This document shows, one piece after another, positions 1-7,116 of a stretch of DNA of 15,143 nucleotides; position 1 is the first letter of the stretch, and every line of letters begins with the position of its first letter. Origin of the DNA: an uncultured Eubacterium sp. Lineage in GTDB: Bacteria > Bacillota > Clostridia > Oscillospirales > Acutalibacteraceae. The translations under genes were made by a program, and so were the position numbers. Location: positions 1 through 15,143 of the forward strand of contig CAJTMQ010000001.1 of the NCBI GenBank assembly GCA_910577215.1, written 5' to 3'. The notes below the pieces were generated by a model. It saw nothing but the letters and a program-made list of their open reading frames with translations, had not been told where the DNA came from and did no database searches.

Positions 1-72
1 ATGACGCTGAACTATTACGCCCATGCGACCTACGATTCCGCAAAGGCAGAAATGGAACGTCTGGCGGCATAG
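1..72 (+). CDS. Tyrosine recombinase (phage-type integrase), C-terminal end only
   Basis: The frame is open from the first base and stops at TAG 70-72, giving 23 residues that begin MTLNYYAHATYDSAKAEM. The pattern T-x-x-x-Y-A-H fits the end of tyrosine recombinases, where the catalytic tyrosine lies two residues before a conserved histidine and is followed by a short amphipathic tail. On that reading Y6 is the nucleophile that forms the covalent link to DNA during integration or excision. The ATG at position 1 is most likely an internal methionine, since the R-H-x-x-R part of the catalytic domain must lie upstream of the window. The segment is richer in G+C than the DNA after it, which fits a horizontally acquired element. 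Only the tail is visible, so the subfamily (Tn916/Tn1549-like or other) cannot be assigned. Confidence 0.6.
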   Translation: MTLNYYAHATYDSAKAEMERLAA

Positions 73-163
73 CCGAATGGTTGGTTTTACTACCGCCGTA
101 CTACTTTTGGATTCAAAATTATGCCGAGAAGCACAAAGATATGCCAAGTATCTCCCGATATGA

Positions 164-207
164 CAAATGGCGAAAAAGCCTTAAAATCCAAGACTTATCG
201 CCATTTG
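164..207. repeat. 10-base inverted repeat beside the integrase end
   Basis: CAAATGGCGA at 164-173 is matched exactly by TCGCCATTTG at 198-207, with a 24-base loop. There is no T-run after it on either strand, so it does not look like an intrinsic terminator. Its position just past a recombinase gene makes a recombinase or excisionase binding site the more likely role; this is inference. Confidence 0.4.
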
Positions 208-359
208 CCGAGATATGAAAAGATAATCTAAAAATTTGCTTGAGGTTTAGCCGAAACATCTTAGAATGCATACATATTCTTTAAATCTGTTTACTTAATT
301 GATAATATAAAAAATCTGCCATAAATTTATTATATCCGATATAACCATATGCTTATTTC

Positions 360-388
360 TTGTAAATGAAATGTGCATACGCTATACT
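360..388 (+). promoter_or_regulatory. Sigma-A promoter of the GH18 gene
   Basis: TTGTAA at 360-365 and TATACT at 383-388 are separated by 17 bases. Transcription would start near 395, leaving a leader of about 35 bases with the ribosome binding site AAAGGGG at 415-421, nine bases before the ATG at 431. Confidence 0.55.
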
Positions 389-430
389 GCAGTTGATTAT
401 AATTTTAATCATTAAAAGGGGTAATTCATT

Positions 431-2425
431 ATGAAATTTTCACAAAAACTCAGCAATGCAATACACGCACGTGCAGCGTCATATGTGTATTTTGTACTAT
501 CAGTGTGTGCATTTGTTTTTCTGCGCAGTGCAGTGTGGACATATGGCTGGATTGCCGAGCTGTATCCGTTAGGGGATAAGTTCGTGCCAACATTGCTTGG
601 CATTATTGCACTTTGCATAGCAGTAACCTTGATATATCTTATTATATCGGCATTTTCAGATGACGGAAAAGAAAAGTGCAAAGGAATTATTTTTCTTAAT
701 ATAATACATACTGTTTTTTCTTTGCTGGGAATTATTACATTTCTTTATACATCGGTTCTGCTTTTCAGTATGGACAGCGGCATTACATCGGCGGGCTTTG
801 CAAAAGGCTTTGATGCTCTTGCTCCTAATTTGGTTTATATTGCACTTTCATTCGGACTGGGTTTGGTTTTTGTATTTTGCGGCAAAACGAAAAAAACGTG
901 GCGTGCAGTTGTTTCCGTATTGATTGTATGCTGTCTTATGCTTTCGCTGGCTTATATGGGGCAGAAATCAGGATTTATTCATCAGAATGGTGCAGTTGTG
1001 CCTATAACAATGCAGTCGGAAAATCTTGCCGAGGGAGCAGCGGTTGTTTTTGAAAGTCTGAAAAAGGGTGAAAAGGCAGATGCAGAGAATCTTCTTTCAG
1101 ATAATAATGAATGCTGGACCCCTCAGGCGCCTAACCGTATGCCTGCTGAGGGTTATGCAGATGCCAACAACAGTTATGTTGAAATTGAGCTTTCGGAGAA
1201 ATCCGAAATAAATACGGCAGTAATTGAAGAGGTTGGAAATCAGGCACAGTATTTCCGCCTGCAGGCATTGGTTGATGATGAATGGATAACGGTTTATCAG
1301 AGTGAAAAGATACAGTCATTGCGTCTTTGCAGCTTTGATACTGTTATGACTGACCACATTCGTCTTTCAATTGATAAATTCCGCAATGAGGATACTTCTG
1401 TAAAAATTAAATCACTTAAGCTTTATAATGAGCCTGTACGCAGTGCAGAGGATTTTGAAGTAACTGCATATCAGCGTCTTGATGGTGATGTGCCAACAGA
1501 AATTCTTGCCCAGGGTGAGGATTACGTCAGAAATTATGCAAGATTTTATGATGTTTACAGCACCGTTATTGTGTTTGCTGCTGTTCATTGGGATGAAAAC
1601 GGACGAATGGATTTCGGCAATATCAGTGAAGAGGAATTTGCTGAGCAGGTTGATGCGTTGAAGCAGATTATCTCTTATCGTTCAAACCCCGATCATAAGG
1701 TTAAGCTTATTTTCACGGTGCTTGCTGACGGTGCTTGGAATGATCAGGGCGGTGTTAATGTATTTATGACAAAGTATTGGGAATCTGTTGCAGAACAGAT
1801 TGTTGAATTTGCCGCAAAATATGAGCTTGACGGTGTGGATATAGATTGGGAATATCCAAGAACGCCATCTGATTGGAAGATTTTTGACAGCTTTATTGAA
1901 AAGCTTGATACGGACTTAAATAAGGTTAAGGAAGATACTGTAATTTCCGCCGCTCTTTCCGTAGGTCAGCTCGGTATGACAACGGAAACGCTTGAACGTA
2001 TTGACCAGATTCAGTTTATGGCTTATGACGGCAATGATGTTGACGGCTACCAGAGCTCGCTTCAGCAGGCGCAGGAGGGGCTTAATGATTTCATTAAGAA
2101 CGGTGCGGATATAAAGAAAATCAATATAGGTATTGCCGCTTACGGCAGACTGATTAACAACACACCATACTGGGCAACCTGGCGTGATTTACAAGAAGCA
2201 AATTATTGGAATAATAAGTATTACACTGTGGCAGACGGTAATCAGATTTATGAGGGTACCTTCTGCTCTCCTGCCCTTGCAGGAGATAAAACGGCATATG
2301 CATTGTTCAGCGGAGCAGGTGGTGTAATGGTGTTCCGTGTTGCCTGTGATAAAACGATGGATGATCCGAATTCTGTTGCCTGCGGCATAGAAAATACATT
2401 AAAACGATATGTACAGAATTGGTAA
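431..2425 (+). CDS. Membrane-anchored GH18 (chitinase-like) glycosidase with a discoidin-like domain
   Basis: 664 residues. Five hydrophobic segments lie at about 17-38, 52-75, 84-112, 130-150 and 157-176, followed by a region outside the membrane. Residues about 215-334 have the strand pattern of an F5/8 type C (discoidin/CBM32-like) domain. Residues about 341-664 form the GH18 barrel. The signature D-x-x-D-x-D-x-E is read as D467-G-V-D470-I-D472-W-E474, with E474 the expected acid/base and D472 the residue that positions the substrate N-acetyl group. M530-A-Y-D533 matches the MxYD motif on the later strand. GH18 enzymes cut beta-1,4-linked GlcNAc polymers such as chitin or act on N-glycan cores; inactive binding members also exist. 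The active-site acids here are intact, so activity is expected but the substrate is open. It is transcribed alone and ends at a terminator shared with the convergent GH95 gene. A multi-helix anchor at the N-terminus in place of a signal peptide is unusual for GH18. Confidence 0.88.
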   Translation: MKFSQKLSNAIHARAASYVYFVLSVCAFVFLRSAVWTYGWIAELYPLGDKFVPTLLGIIALCIAVTLIYLIISAFSDDGKEKCKGIIFLNIIHTVFSLLGIITFLYTSVLLFSMDSGITSAGFAKGFDALAPNLVYIALSFGLGLVFVFCGKTKKTWRAVVSVLIVCCLMLSLAYMGQKSGFIHQNGAVVPITMQSENLAEGAAVVFESLKKGEKADAENLLSDNNECWTPQAPNRMPAEGYADANNSYVEIELSEKSEINTAVIEEVGNQAQYFRLQALVDDEWITVYQSEKIQSLRLCSFDTVMTDHIRLSIDKFRNEDTSVKIKSLKLYNEPVRSAEDFEVTAYQRLDGDVPTEILAQGEDYVRNYARFYDVYSTVIVFAAVHWDENGRMDFGNISEEEFAEQVDALKQIISYRSNPDHKVKLIFTVLADGAWNDQGGVNVFMTKYWESVAEQIVEFAAKYELDGVDIDWEYPRTPSDWKIFDSFIEKLDTDLNKVKEDTVISAALSVGQLGMTTETLERIDQIQFMAYDGNDVDGYQSSLQQAQEGLNDFIKNGADIKKINIGIAAYGRLINNTPYWATWRDLQEANYWNNKYYTVADGNQIYEGTFCSPALAGDKTAYALFSGAGGVMVFRVACDKTMDDPNSVACGIENTLKRYVQNW

Positions 2426-2436
2426 TTAAAGCATAT

Positions 2437-2466
2437 AAAAAAGCTCTCCGGAAGGAGAGCTTTTTG
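2437..2466. terminator. Bidirectional intrinsic terminator between convergent genes
   Basis: The stem AGCTCTCC (2442-2449) pairs with GGAGAGCT (2454-2461) around a GGAA tetraloop. It is flanked by an A-run on the left and a T-run on the right, so it can end transcription from both the GH18 gene (stop 2425) and the GH95 gene (stop at 2473). Confidence 0.9.
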
Positions 2467-2472
2467 TACTTA

Positions 2473-5121
2473 TTATTCACTGAATGAAACCGTTTTTGTT
2501 TCATTTGCCTTAAAATTAATAATTTCTGTATTGCCGCCATAGCTTATGGCTATTTCCTGATCTATGCGAGAAGTTATAATTGCATCAATGGTGCCTGTTT
2601 CTATATCCCATTCAAGGCTGTCAACAGTTGCCTGTGTTCTTGCATTGATACCTGTTATTTTACCTTGGTCAAAGCCGTTGATCAATGCAGGCAAAAGCTC
2701 AATTTCACCTGTATTTGAGTAAATCAGCGACTCGTTGATTATACCCAAATAACCTATTGCAAAATCGGTGCAATAACAGCTTCCCTGATCGTAATCGTGG
2801 TTAGTCATTAAGGAATTGTAACGGATTTTATGATTCATAAGCTTCAGAAGAGCATCTGACAGGCTGTTGCTGTCCTTTAATCTTGCTGCAATAAGCGAAC
2901 GGTGAACAAGTGCGTGTGAAGCCTCATTTTCACTTTCACGGTTGAGAATTGCCTGTTTGCAGGCGGCCGAAAGATCTTCGTTATTTTGCGTTTCAAACAG
3001 TGGCCATACGCAGTAGAGATGACTTAAATGTCTGTGCTCGTTATTTTCATCAAAGGATGTTGTTGCCCACTCCTTTAAAGCCCCTGTATCATCATAAAGA
3101 TATGGCGGAAGCTTATCCATAAGTTCCTGCCATTGTGCTGTTTCAGCCTGAGGATTTATATCCTCCATTACGGAAATGAGCATTTTGAGATTATCACGGC
3201 AGGCAGCAATATCAATTGCACAGTTGGCATCACTCGGGCTCGGATAGTTTGACGGATTGTTTTCGGGAGAATAGCTTGGAAGTATACAATAGCTTTCATC
3301 CTCATTCAGTTCGGTTTTGCCTGCTTCGTAATGTATAGCCCCGTTTTTATCGGTGTAATATTCAGGTGTAAGAAGCTGCTGCCAGTAGTTTGCCGATTTG
3401 GTTAAAAGCGGAAGCAAAATATTTTCTTCAAGCTGTAAATATCCTTGTTCTGTAATTGCTTGTACATCACTGTCTGACATATCAAGAATTGATTTAATTG
3501 CGTTTAAATCAAATTCGTTACTGAGCGGGATCTTTATATTTCCGTAAGTATTTAAGGTTTCATATAAAGGCTGAAGCATCCAGGAGGTTCCTGCGTTCCA
3601 GTATCTGAACGGATAGGGGTAGCAGGTTTCGGTTATAACAGCCTTGTCACCGTCCGTGTTAACGGGAGCCTGTATAGCATTTGTGAATCCGTGTGTAGCA
3701 TATGCATTTTCTTCCCAGTCCGGAAGCTGGCGAAGAATGAAATATGTATAGCCTATAGGGGCACTGCTGATATTTCCTGTGTTCATAGATGAGGTTTGCA
3801 GATTTACATTTGCATCCATTGTGTATTTGCTGCCCCATCCTGTGTTGAATTCACCTGTCCACATCCCGTAAAGCCGGCTTGTTGAATAGCCGCAGCAGCA
3901 AAGGTAAGCATAGCGTCCGGCATAATATGTACGCTGAGCAAGAGCAAGATTAATTTGTTTTTTGCCTTTTTGTTCTTTAAGCAGTTCTTCATTTGATTTG
4001 TTGCTGTCTTCAAGATGAATTGTAACTGCGTCAAACTGAGGCTGATATACTGCCAGATGATTATTGAGAGCGGTATCGTAATCAAAGCCACTGTCATCTG
4101 TATATTTATCTGCCGCAGCTTTTACCTTATCATAAAGGGTATTTATTAATTCAAATTCTGTTTTTGCTTCAAAATCAGACAGACTGCCTATATTATAATC
4201 TCTGCTGCCGGCAGTAATTAAGTATACTTCCTCAGCGTCGGTGATTTTTACACCTGTGTTATCGCCGCAGAACTGACTTTCCTTTATATTTTTATCCATA
4301 CTGATTTTTTCTTTAGAGCCGCCGATATTCAGAATATAGGTAACTGTTGCATAGCCGCCGTTTTTCAATTCACTGTTTTCATAATCGGGATAATGTGAAA
4401 TAAGGGCAAGCGTATCACCGCTGCTGCTTGTAATTTTTTTATATTTCATATTTGCTTCGTCACTGCTGCCGAAGTTCGCCATGCTTGAAAGATCATCAAA
4501 GGAAAGAACGGCGTTTATTTTTTCTCCTTTTGATGACTGTGAAAGCTTAGTAATAACTACATCGTCCGCCATTGAGGTAAAGGATTTTCTTTCCCATATA
4601 CCGTCACCGTTTTCATATTGTACTCCCACCTGTGAGGTTTCATAGTCGGTATATCTTATATAATTTTTTTCACCTTTTCCCTCAAGCTCAATACGAAGCT
4701 GACCTCCGGGATGATAACGGTATACGTCATCATAGCTTGCATTATCAATTATATCCTGACCTGCTGTGATATTCTGTTTGACAGTTTCAAGCTCATCAAA
4801 GGTTTCAGGGCAATAACGTATATTCGGGTTAGGCATAATAAAGTGCATATTCTGAAAAATAAATGTATCATTGTATGGAGACCCGCTTTCAACAAATCCC
4901 TGTAAGCCGTTGCCGGATACCATACCTTCTCGCCAGTGCTTTGCGCTGTTCTTCTTATTCGCCTTCAGCTCGGAGTATGTATTACTGTAGGAAATTTTTG
5001 AGCTGTCGGCAAAAGTATCATTAATCATAACACTGTCGTTTTCTTTTACACTGCACGCTGTTATTGTGAGCAGCATTGTTATACATAGTGCAGAGCACAA
5101 TGTTTTTTTTATTTTCTTCAT
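2473..5121 (-). CDS. GH95-family alpha-L-fucosidase-like lipoprotein
   Basis: 882 residues. The N-terminus is a lipoprotein signal with lipobox I-T-A-C23, so the mature protein should sit on the outer face of the membrane. Family hallmarks in order are: a GNG motif in the N-terminal beta domain (residues about 68-76), W-G-S-K-Y-T followed by D436-A-N438, S-P-E620-N, H696-R-H-L-S-H-L-Y703, and D786 followed by a stretch ending in E-L-L-P-A-L. These correspond to catalytic-region motifs of GH95 1,2-alpha-L-fucosidases such as Bifidobacterium AfcA, where E566 is the acid, D766 the base, and N421/N423 assist. E620 and D786 are kept, but the first of the two asparagines is replaced by D436. The length is typical for a GH95 catalytic unit. 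It likely trims terminal fucose or a related L-sugar from host or plant glycans. The RBS AAGAGGTGG lies just before the ATG. The gene is divergent from a cupin/AraC regulator, its likely controller. Confidence 0.85.
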   Translation of the reverse strand: MKKIKKTLCSALCITMLLTITACSVKENDSVMINDTFADSSKISYSNTYSELKANKKNSAKHWREGMVSGNGLQGFVESGSPYNDTFIFQNMHFIMPNPNIRYCPETFDELETVKQNITAGQDIIDNASYDDVYRYHPGGQLRIELEGKGEKNYIRYTDYETSQVGVQYENGDGIWERKSFTSMADDVVITKLSQSSKGEKINAVLSFDDLSSMANFGSSDEANMKYKKITSSSGDTLALISHYPDYENSELKNGGYATVTYILNIGGSKEKISMDKNIKESQFCGDNTGVKITDAEEVYLITAGSRDYNIGSLSDFEAKTEFELINTLYDKVKAAADKYTDDSGFDYDTALNNHLAVYQPQFDAVTIHLEDSNKSNEELLKEQKGKKQINLALAQRTYYAGRYAYLCCCGYSTSRLYGMWTGEFNTGWGSKYTMDANVNLQTSSMNTGNISSAPIGYTYFILRQLPDWEENAYATHGFTNAIQAPVNTDGDKAVITETCYPYPFRYWNAGTSWMLQPLYETLNTYGNIKIPLSNEFDLNAIKSILDMSDSDVQAITEQGYLQLEENILLPLLTKSANYWQQLLTPEYYTDKNGAIHYEAGKTELNEDESYCILPSYSPENNPSNYPSPSDANCAIDIAACRDNLKMLISVMEDINPQAETAQWQELMDKLPPYLYDDTGALKEWATTSFDENNEHRHLSHLYCVWPLFETQNNEDLSAACKQAILNRESENEASHALVHRSLIAARLKDSNSLSDALLKLMNHKIRYNSLMTNHDYDQGSCYCTDFAIGYLGIINESLIYSNTGEIELLPALINGFDQGKITGINARTQATVDSLEWDIETGTIDAIITSRIDQEIAISYGGNTEIINFKANETKTVSFSE

Positions 5122-5141
5122 AAATTAACCACCTCTTCAAA

Positions 5142-5164
5142 ATTATATCATAGCTGATAGCTAT
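5142..5164 (-). promoter_or_regulatory. Divergent control region: GH95 -10 box with adjoining palindrome
   Basis: Reading leftwards, TATAAT (5147-5142) is placed for the GH95 gene, but no good -35 box is found 17-18 bases upstream (GCATTT/CGCATT), which suggests an activator-dependent or tightly controlled promoter. The perfect dyad ATAGCT-GAT-AGCTAT at 5150-5164 fills most of the space between the -10 and -35 positions. It is a candidate binding site for the divergently encoded regulator; this is inference from position and symmetry. Confidence 0.45.
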
Positions 5165-5224
5165 AAATGCGACATTTTCTTTACAACTGTGTCATGTTAT
5201 GATAAAGTTATCTTGGTGATGACT

Positions 5225-5902
5225 ATGACTGATTTTAATTGGAACGGTATAAATTTTTCAGTTACAGATATAGGCGGCGGAAGACTCGGTGAAGATATAC
5301 CGCGGCATGCACATGCCAAGGGCAGCTATGAGCTTCACTTTATTACGGGCGGCAGCGGAAAACTGATTACAGATAATAAGGCTTATGACCTTGGCGCGCG
5401 AGATTTTTTTATAACGGGAGAGGGTATTTATCATCAGCAGGTTGCAGATAAAGCGGATCCTGTTGAGGATGTATTCTTAATGCTGCAGGCAAATGATGTA
5501 AAAAAAGCAACAGCAATAGGCGCAGTCTTTTTAAGCAGCCGTTTTTGTTTTTTAAGAGATTTTGATTCAACTGTTGCATATGAGATATTAAAGGAATTTC
5601 GGGAAAAGCGGACCGATTTCAGCAGTGCAATATCGGGTCTGGCAATAAAACTTCTTACCGATATAACAAGGGCAGTTTTACCTGATGAATTTATAGGAAC
5701 AATAAATCACATCAATCTTAATGACAGGCGTTTTGTTCTAATTGAACAGGCATTTTTATATAGTGATGATTTGACGCTTACACAGCTTGCAAATACCATT
5801 GGTGTTTGTGAAAGACAAACACAAAGGCTTTTAAAGAAGTATTATGGAAAAAGCTTCAGAGAAAAAAAGAAGGAATGTCAGGAGAATAAGTGTAAATTCT
5901 GA
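5225..5902 (+). CDS. Cupin/AraC-type transcriptional regulator with a single C-terminal helix-turn-helix
   Basis: 225 residues from the ATG at 5225. That start is preferred because GGTGAT (5215-5220) lies at proper distance; ATG 5219 or a GTG at 5189 are alternatives that would add 2 or 12 residues. The N-terminal part is a cupin-like sensor with H28-A-H30, E36, a turn around residues 42-46 (G-G-S-G) and H70, typical of AraC proteins that bind sugars. The C-terminus carries one AraC helix-turn-helix at about residues 183-212 (L-T-L-T-Q-L-A-N, then R-Q-T-Q-R-L-L-K-K-Y-Y-G-K). Full AraC DNA-binding domains have two such units in about 100 residues; here the protein ends about 15 residues after the first. 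The following DNA, read in the other frames, shows no second unit. Divergent placement next to the GH95 gene implies local control of that gene. Confidence 0.75.
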   Translation: MTDFNWNGINFSVTDIGGGRLGEDIPRHAHAKGSYELHFITGGSGKLITDNKAYDLGARDFFITGEGIYHQQVADKADPVEDVFLMLQANDVKKATAIGAVFLSSRFCFLRDFDSTVAYEILKEFREKRTDFSSAISGLAIKLLTDITRAVLPDEFIGTINHINLNDRRFVLIEQAFLYSDDLTLTQLANTIGVCERQTQRLLKKYYGKSFREKKKECQENKCKF

Positions 5903-5930
5903 ATTAAAGGAAGTTTTTAGACCCTTTTGC

Positions 5931-5959
5931 TTGACAAACGGCAGAGCCTTTGTTATAAT
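5931..5959 (+). promoter_or_regulatory. Consensus sigma-A promoter of the aldolase-like gene
   Basis: TTGACA at 5931-5936 and TATAAT at 5954-5959 are both perfect matches to consensus with the ideal 17-base spacer. Such a strong promoter usually needs a repressor for control, and two palindromic sites lie directly downstream. Confidence 0.9.
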
Positions 5960-5970
5960 AACCACTAATC

Positions 5971-5998
5971 CGCTTTAAAGTGATGTGACTTTAAAGTG
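5971..5998 (+). promoter_or_regulatory. Tandem CACTTTAAAGTG-like operator sites before the aldolase-like gene
   Basis: CGCTTTAAAGTG (5971-5982) and GACTTTAAAGTG (5987-5998) each match the palindrome CACTTTAAAGTG at 11 of 12 positions and are offset by 16 bases, about one and a half helical turns. They begin near the predicted transcription start (about 5966), a usual repressor position. The perfect form of the same palindrome lies before the ABC importer at 8304-8315. Confidence 0.6.
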
Positions 5999-6021
5999 CT
6001 AAAGTAAGGAGATGTATCACT

Positions 6022-6999
6022 ATGGCACCCAGAAAGGGTAATTTAATGACAGTGCGCACTGATGTTAAAGTGCTTGATGCCACAATCAGGGACGGCGGAC
6101 TTTGCAACAATTTTGAATTTACGGATGAATTTGTAACCGAGCTTTATAAAACAAATATAAAGAGCGGTGTTGATTATATGGAATTCGGCTATCGTGCTTC
6201 AAAGAATCTTTTTGATCCCGAAAAATTCGGAAAATGGAAATTCTGTGATGAGGAAGATATAAGAAGCATTGTGGGTGATAATGTTTCGGATTTGAAAATT
6301 GCAGTTATGGCAGATGTAGGCAGATGTGATTTTAAGGAGGATTTCGTTCCTAAATCGGAATCTGTTATTGATATGGTTCGCGTTGCCTGCTATATCCATC
6401 AGATTCCCGCTGCAATTGAAATGATAGAGCATTTTCATAATCTTGGTTATGAAACAACATGTAATATTATGGCAATAAGTCAGGCAAATAATGATCAGCT
6501 CGATGAAGCGCTTGAAATGCTCGGAAACAGCAGTGTAGATGTTGTTTATCTTGTTGATTCATACGGCTCGCTTTATCCTGAAAGTGCAGGTGCACTTGCC
6601 AAGAAATATCTTGAAATGGGCGAAAAATACGGCAAGGCAATCGGCTTTCACGCTCATAACAATCAGAATCTTGCTTTTGCAAATACAATTGAAACAATGT
6701 CTTACGGTGTTTCATATCTTGATGCAACTGCTCTTGCGATGGGCAGAGGTGCAGGAAACTGTGCAATGGAGCTTCTTTTAGGCTTTCTTAAAAATCCCAA
6801 GTATAATCTTTACAGTCTGCTTACCTTCATTGAAAATTATATGCTTCCTCTTAAAGCAAGCGGCGTTGTATGGGGCTATGATATTCAGTATATGCTTACA
6901 GGTCAGCTTAACCGCCATCCAAGAGAAGCAATGGCTTTCACAGCAGATAACCGTAATGATTATTGTGAATTCTATAAATCATTGCTTGATAATTTCTAA
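6022..6999 (+). CDS. DRE-TIM metallolyase (HMGL-like aldolase family), function unknown
   Basis: 325 residues. The motif D19-A-T-I-R-D24-G-G, followed by C-N-N, opens the first strand of the TIM barrel, and H210-A-H212-N-N supplies the two histidine metal ligands. These are marks of the DRE-TIM superfamily, which includes HMG-CoA lyase, 4-hydroxy-2-oxovalerate aldolase, isopropylmalate synthase and citramalate synthase. The protein is a single barrel and lacks the C-terminal regulatory domain of isopropylmalate synthases and the DmpG communication domain, so neither name should be transferred. The start at 6022 has TAAGGAG at 6005-6011; ATG 6046, with AAAGGG before it, is a possible alternative. 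It is transcribed on its own between a strong promoter and a terminator. Immediate neighbours are DAHP synthase and an importer of TrpXYZ type, and the operator is shared with the importer. A role in aromatic compound metabolism is therefore inferred. Confidence 0.8.
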   Translation: MAPRKGNLMTVRTDVKVLDATIRDGGLCNNFEFTDEFVTELYKTNIKSGVDYMEFGYRASKNLFDPEKFGKWKFCDEEDIRSIVGDNVSDLKIAVMADVGRCDFKEDFVPKSESVIDMVRVACYIHQIPAAIEMIEHFHNLGYETTCNIMAISQANNDQLDEALEMLGNSSVDVVYLVDSYGSLYPESAGALAKKYLEMGEKYGKAIGFHAHNNQNLAFANTIETMSYGVSYLDATALAMGRGAGNCAMELLLGFLKNPKYNLYSLLTFIENYMLPLKASGVVWGYDIQYMLTGQLNRHPREAMAFTADNRNDYCEFYKSLLDNF

Positions 7000-7011
7000 A
7001 CCATATTTAAT

Positions 7012-7043
7012 GCCTGAGGTTTTATTTGCCTCAGGCTTTTTTT
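7012..7043 (+). terminator. Intrinsic terminator of the aldolase-like gene
   Basis: GCCTGAGG (7012-7019) pairs perfectly with CCTCAGGC (7029-7036) around a 9-base loop and is followed by seven T residues. It separates the aldolase-like gene from the DAHP synthase gene. Confidence 0.93.
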
Positions 7044-7056
7044 GGGTATATTATAT

Positions 7057-7085
7057 TTGACAATTGTGCGGCAAAGTAATAATAT
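7057..7085 (+). promoter_or_regulatory. Sigma-A promoter of the DAHP synthase gene
   Basis: TTGACA at 7057-7062 and TAATAT at 7080-7085 have a 17-base spacer. The predicted start near 7092 leaves a leader of about 25 bases. Confidence 0.8.
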
Positions 7086-7095
7086 ATTCTTAATA

Positions 7096-7107
7096 AAGTT
7101 TAAAGAG
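7096..7107 (+). promoter_or_regulatory. Degenerate copy of the CACTTTAAAGTG site overlapping the RBS
   Basis: AAGTTTAAAGAG matches the palindrome at 9 of 12 positions and keeps the TTTAAAG core. It begins 11 bases after the -10 box, as the first site of the aldolase-like gene does (12 bases), and overlaps the ribosome binding site AAAGAGG. In AT-rich DNA such a partial match can arise by chance. Confidence 0.3.
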
Positions 7108-7116
7108 GAAATAAGT

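Larger units (their letters stand above)
73..430. other. Gene-free stretch after the integrase tail; possible mobile-element end
   Basis: No convincing reading frame is seen. The first part (about 73-230) is repeat-rich: three GATATGnnAA direct copies at 138, 157 and 212, and an inverted repeat at 164-207. From about 240 onward it becomes very AT-rich and resembles a normal upstream region of the next gene. A short perfect palindrome TATATC-C-GATATA at 331-343 lies upstream of the predicted promoter at 360-388. Integrase genes often sit next to the attachment site, so a recombination junction may fall in 73-300, but no duplicated core can be identified from one side only. Confidence 0.45.

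Noticed and set aside
5189..5224. GTG start for the AraC-type regulator
   Set aside because: The added residues do not resemble the family, and a TATGAT-like box lies within them; ATG 5225 has the better RBS context.
5880..5990. Frameshift in the A-run near 5852-5860 that might hide the second helix-turn-helix
   Set aside because: The alternative frames give no residues resembling the second AraC unit before they stop.
7042..7116. Upstream extension of DAHP synthase by 25 residues
   Set aside because: This start would lie in the terminator and promoter of the gene; ATG 7117 has a proper RBS and gives the normal family length.
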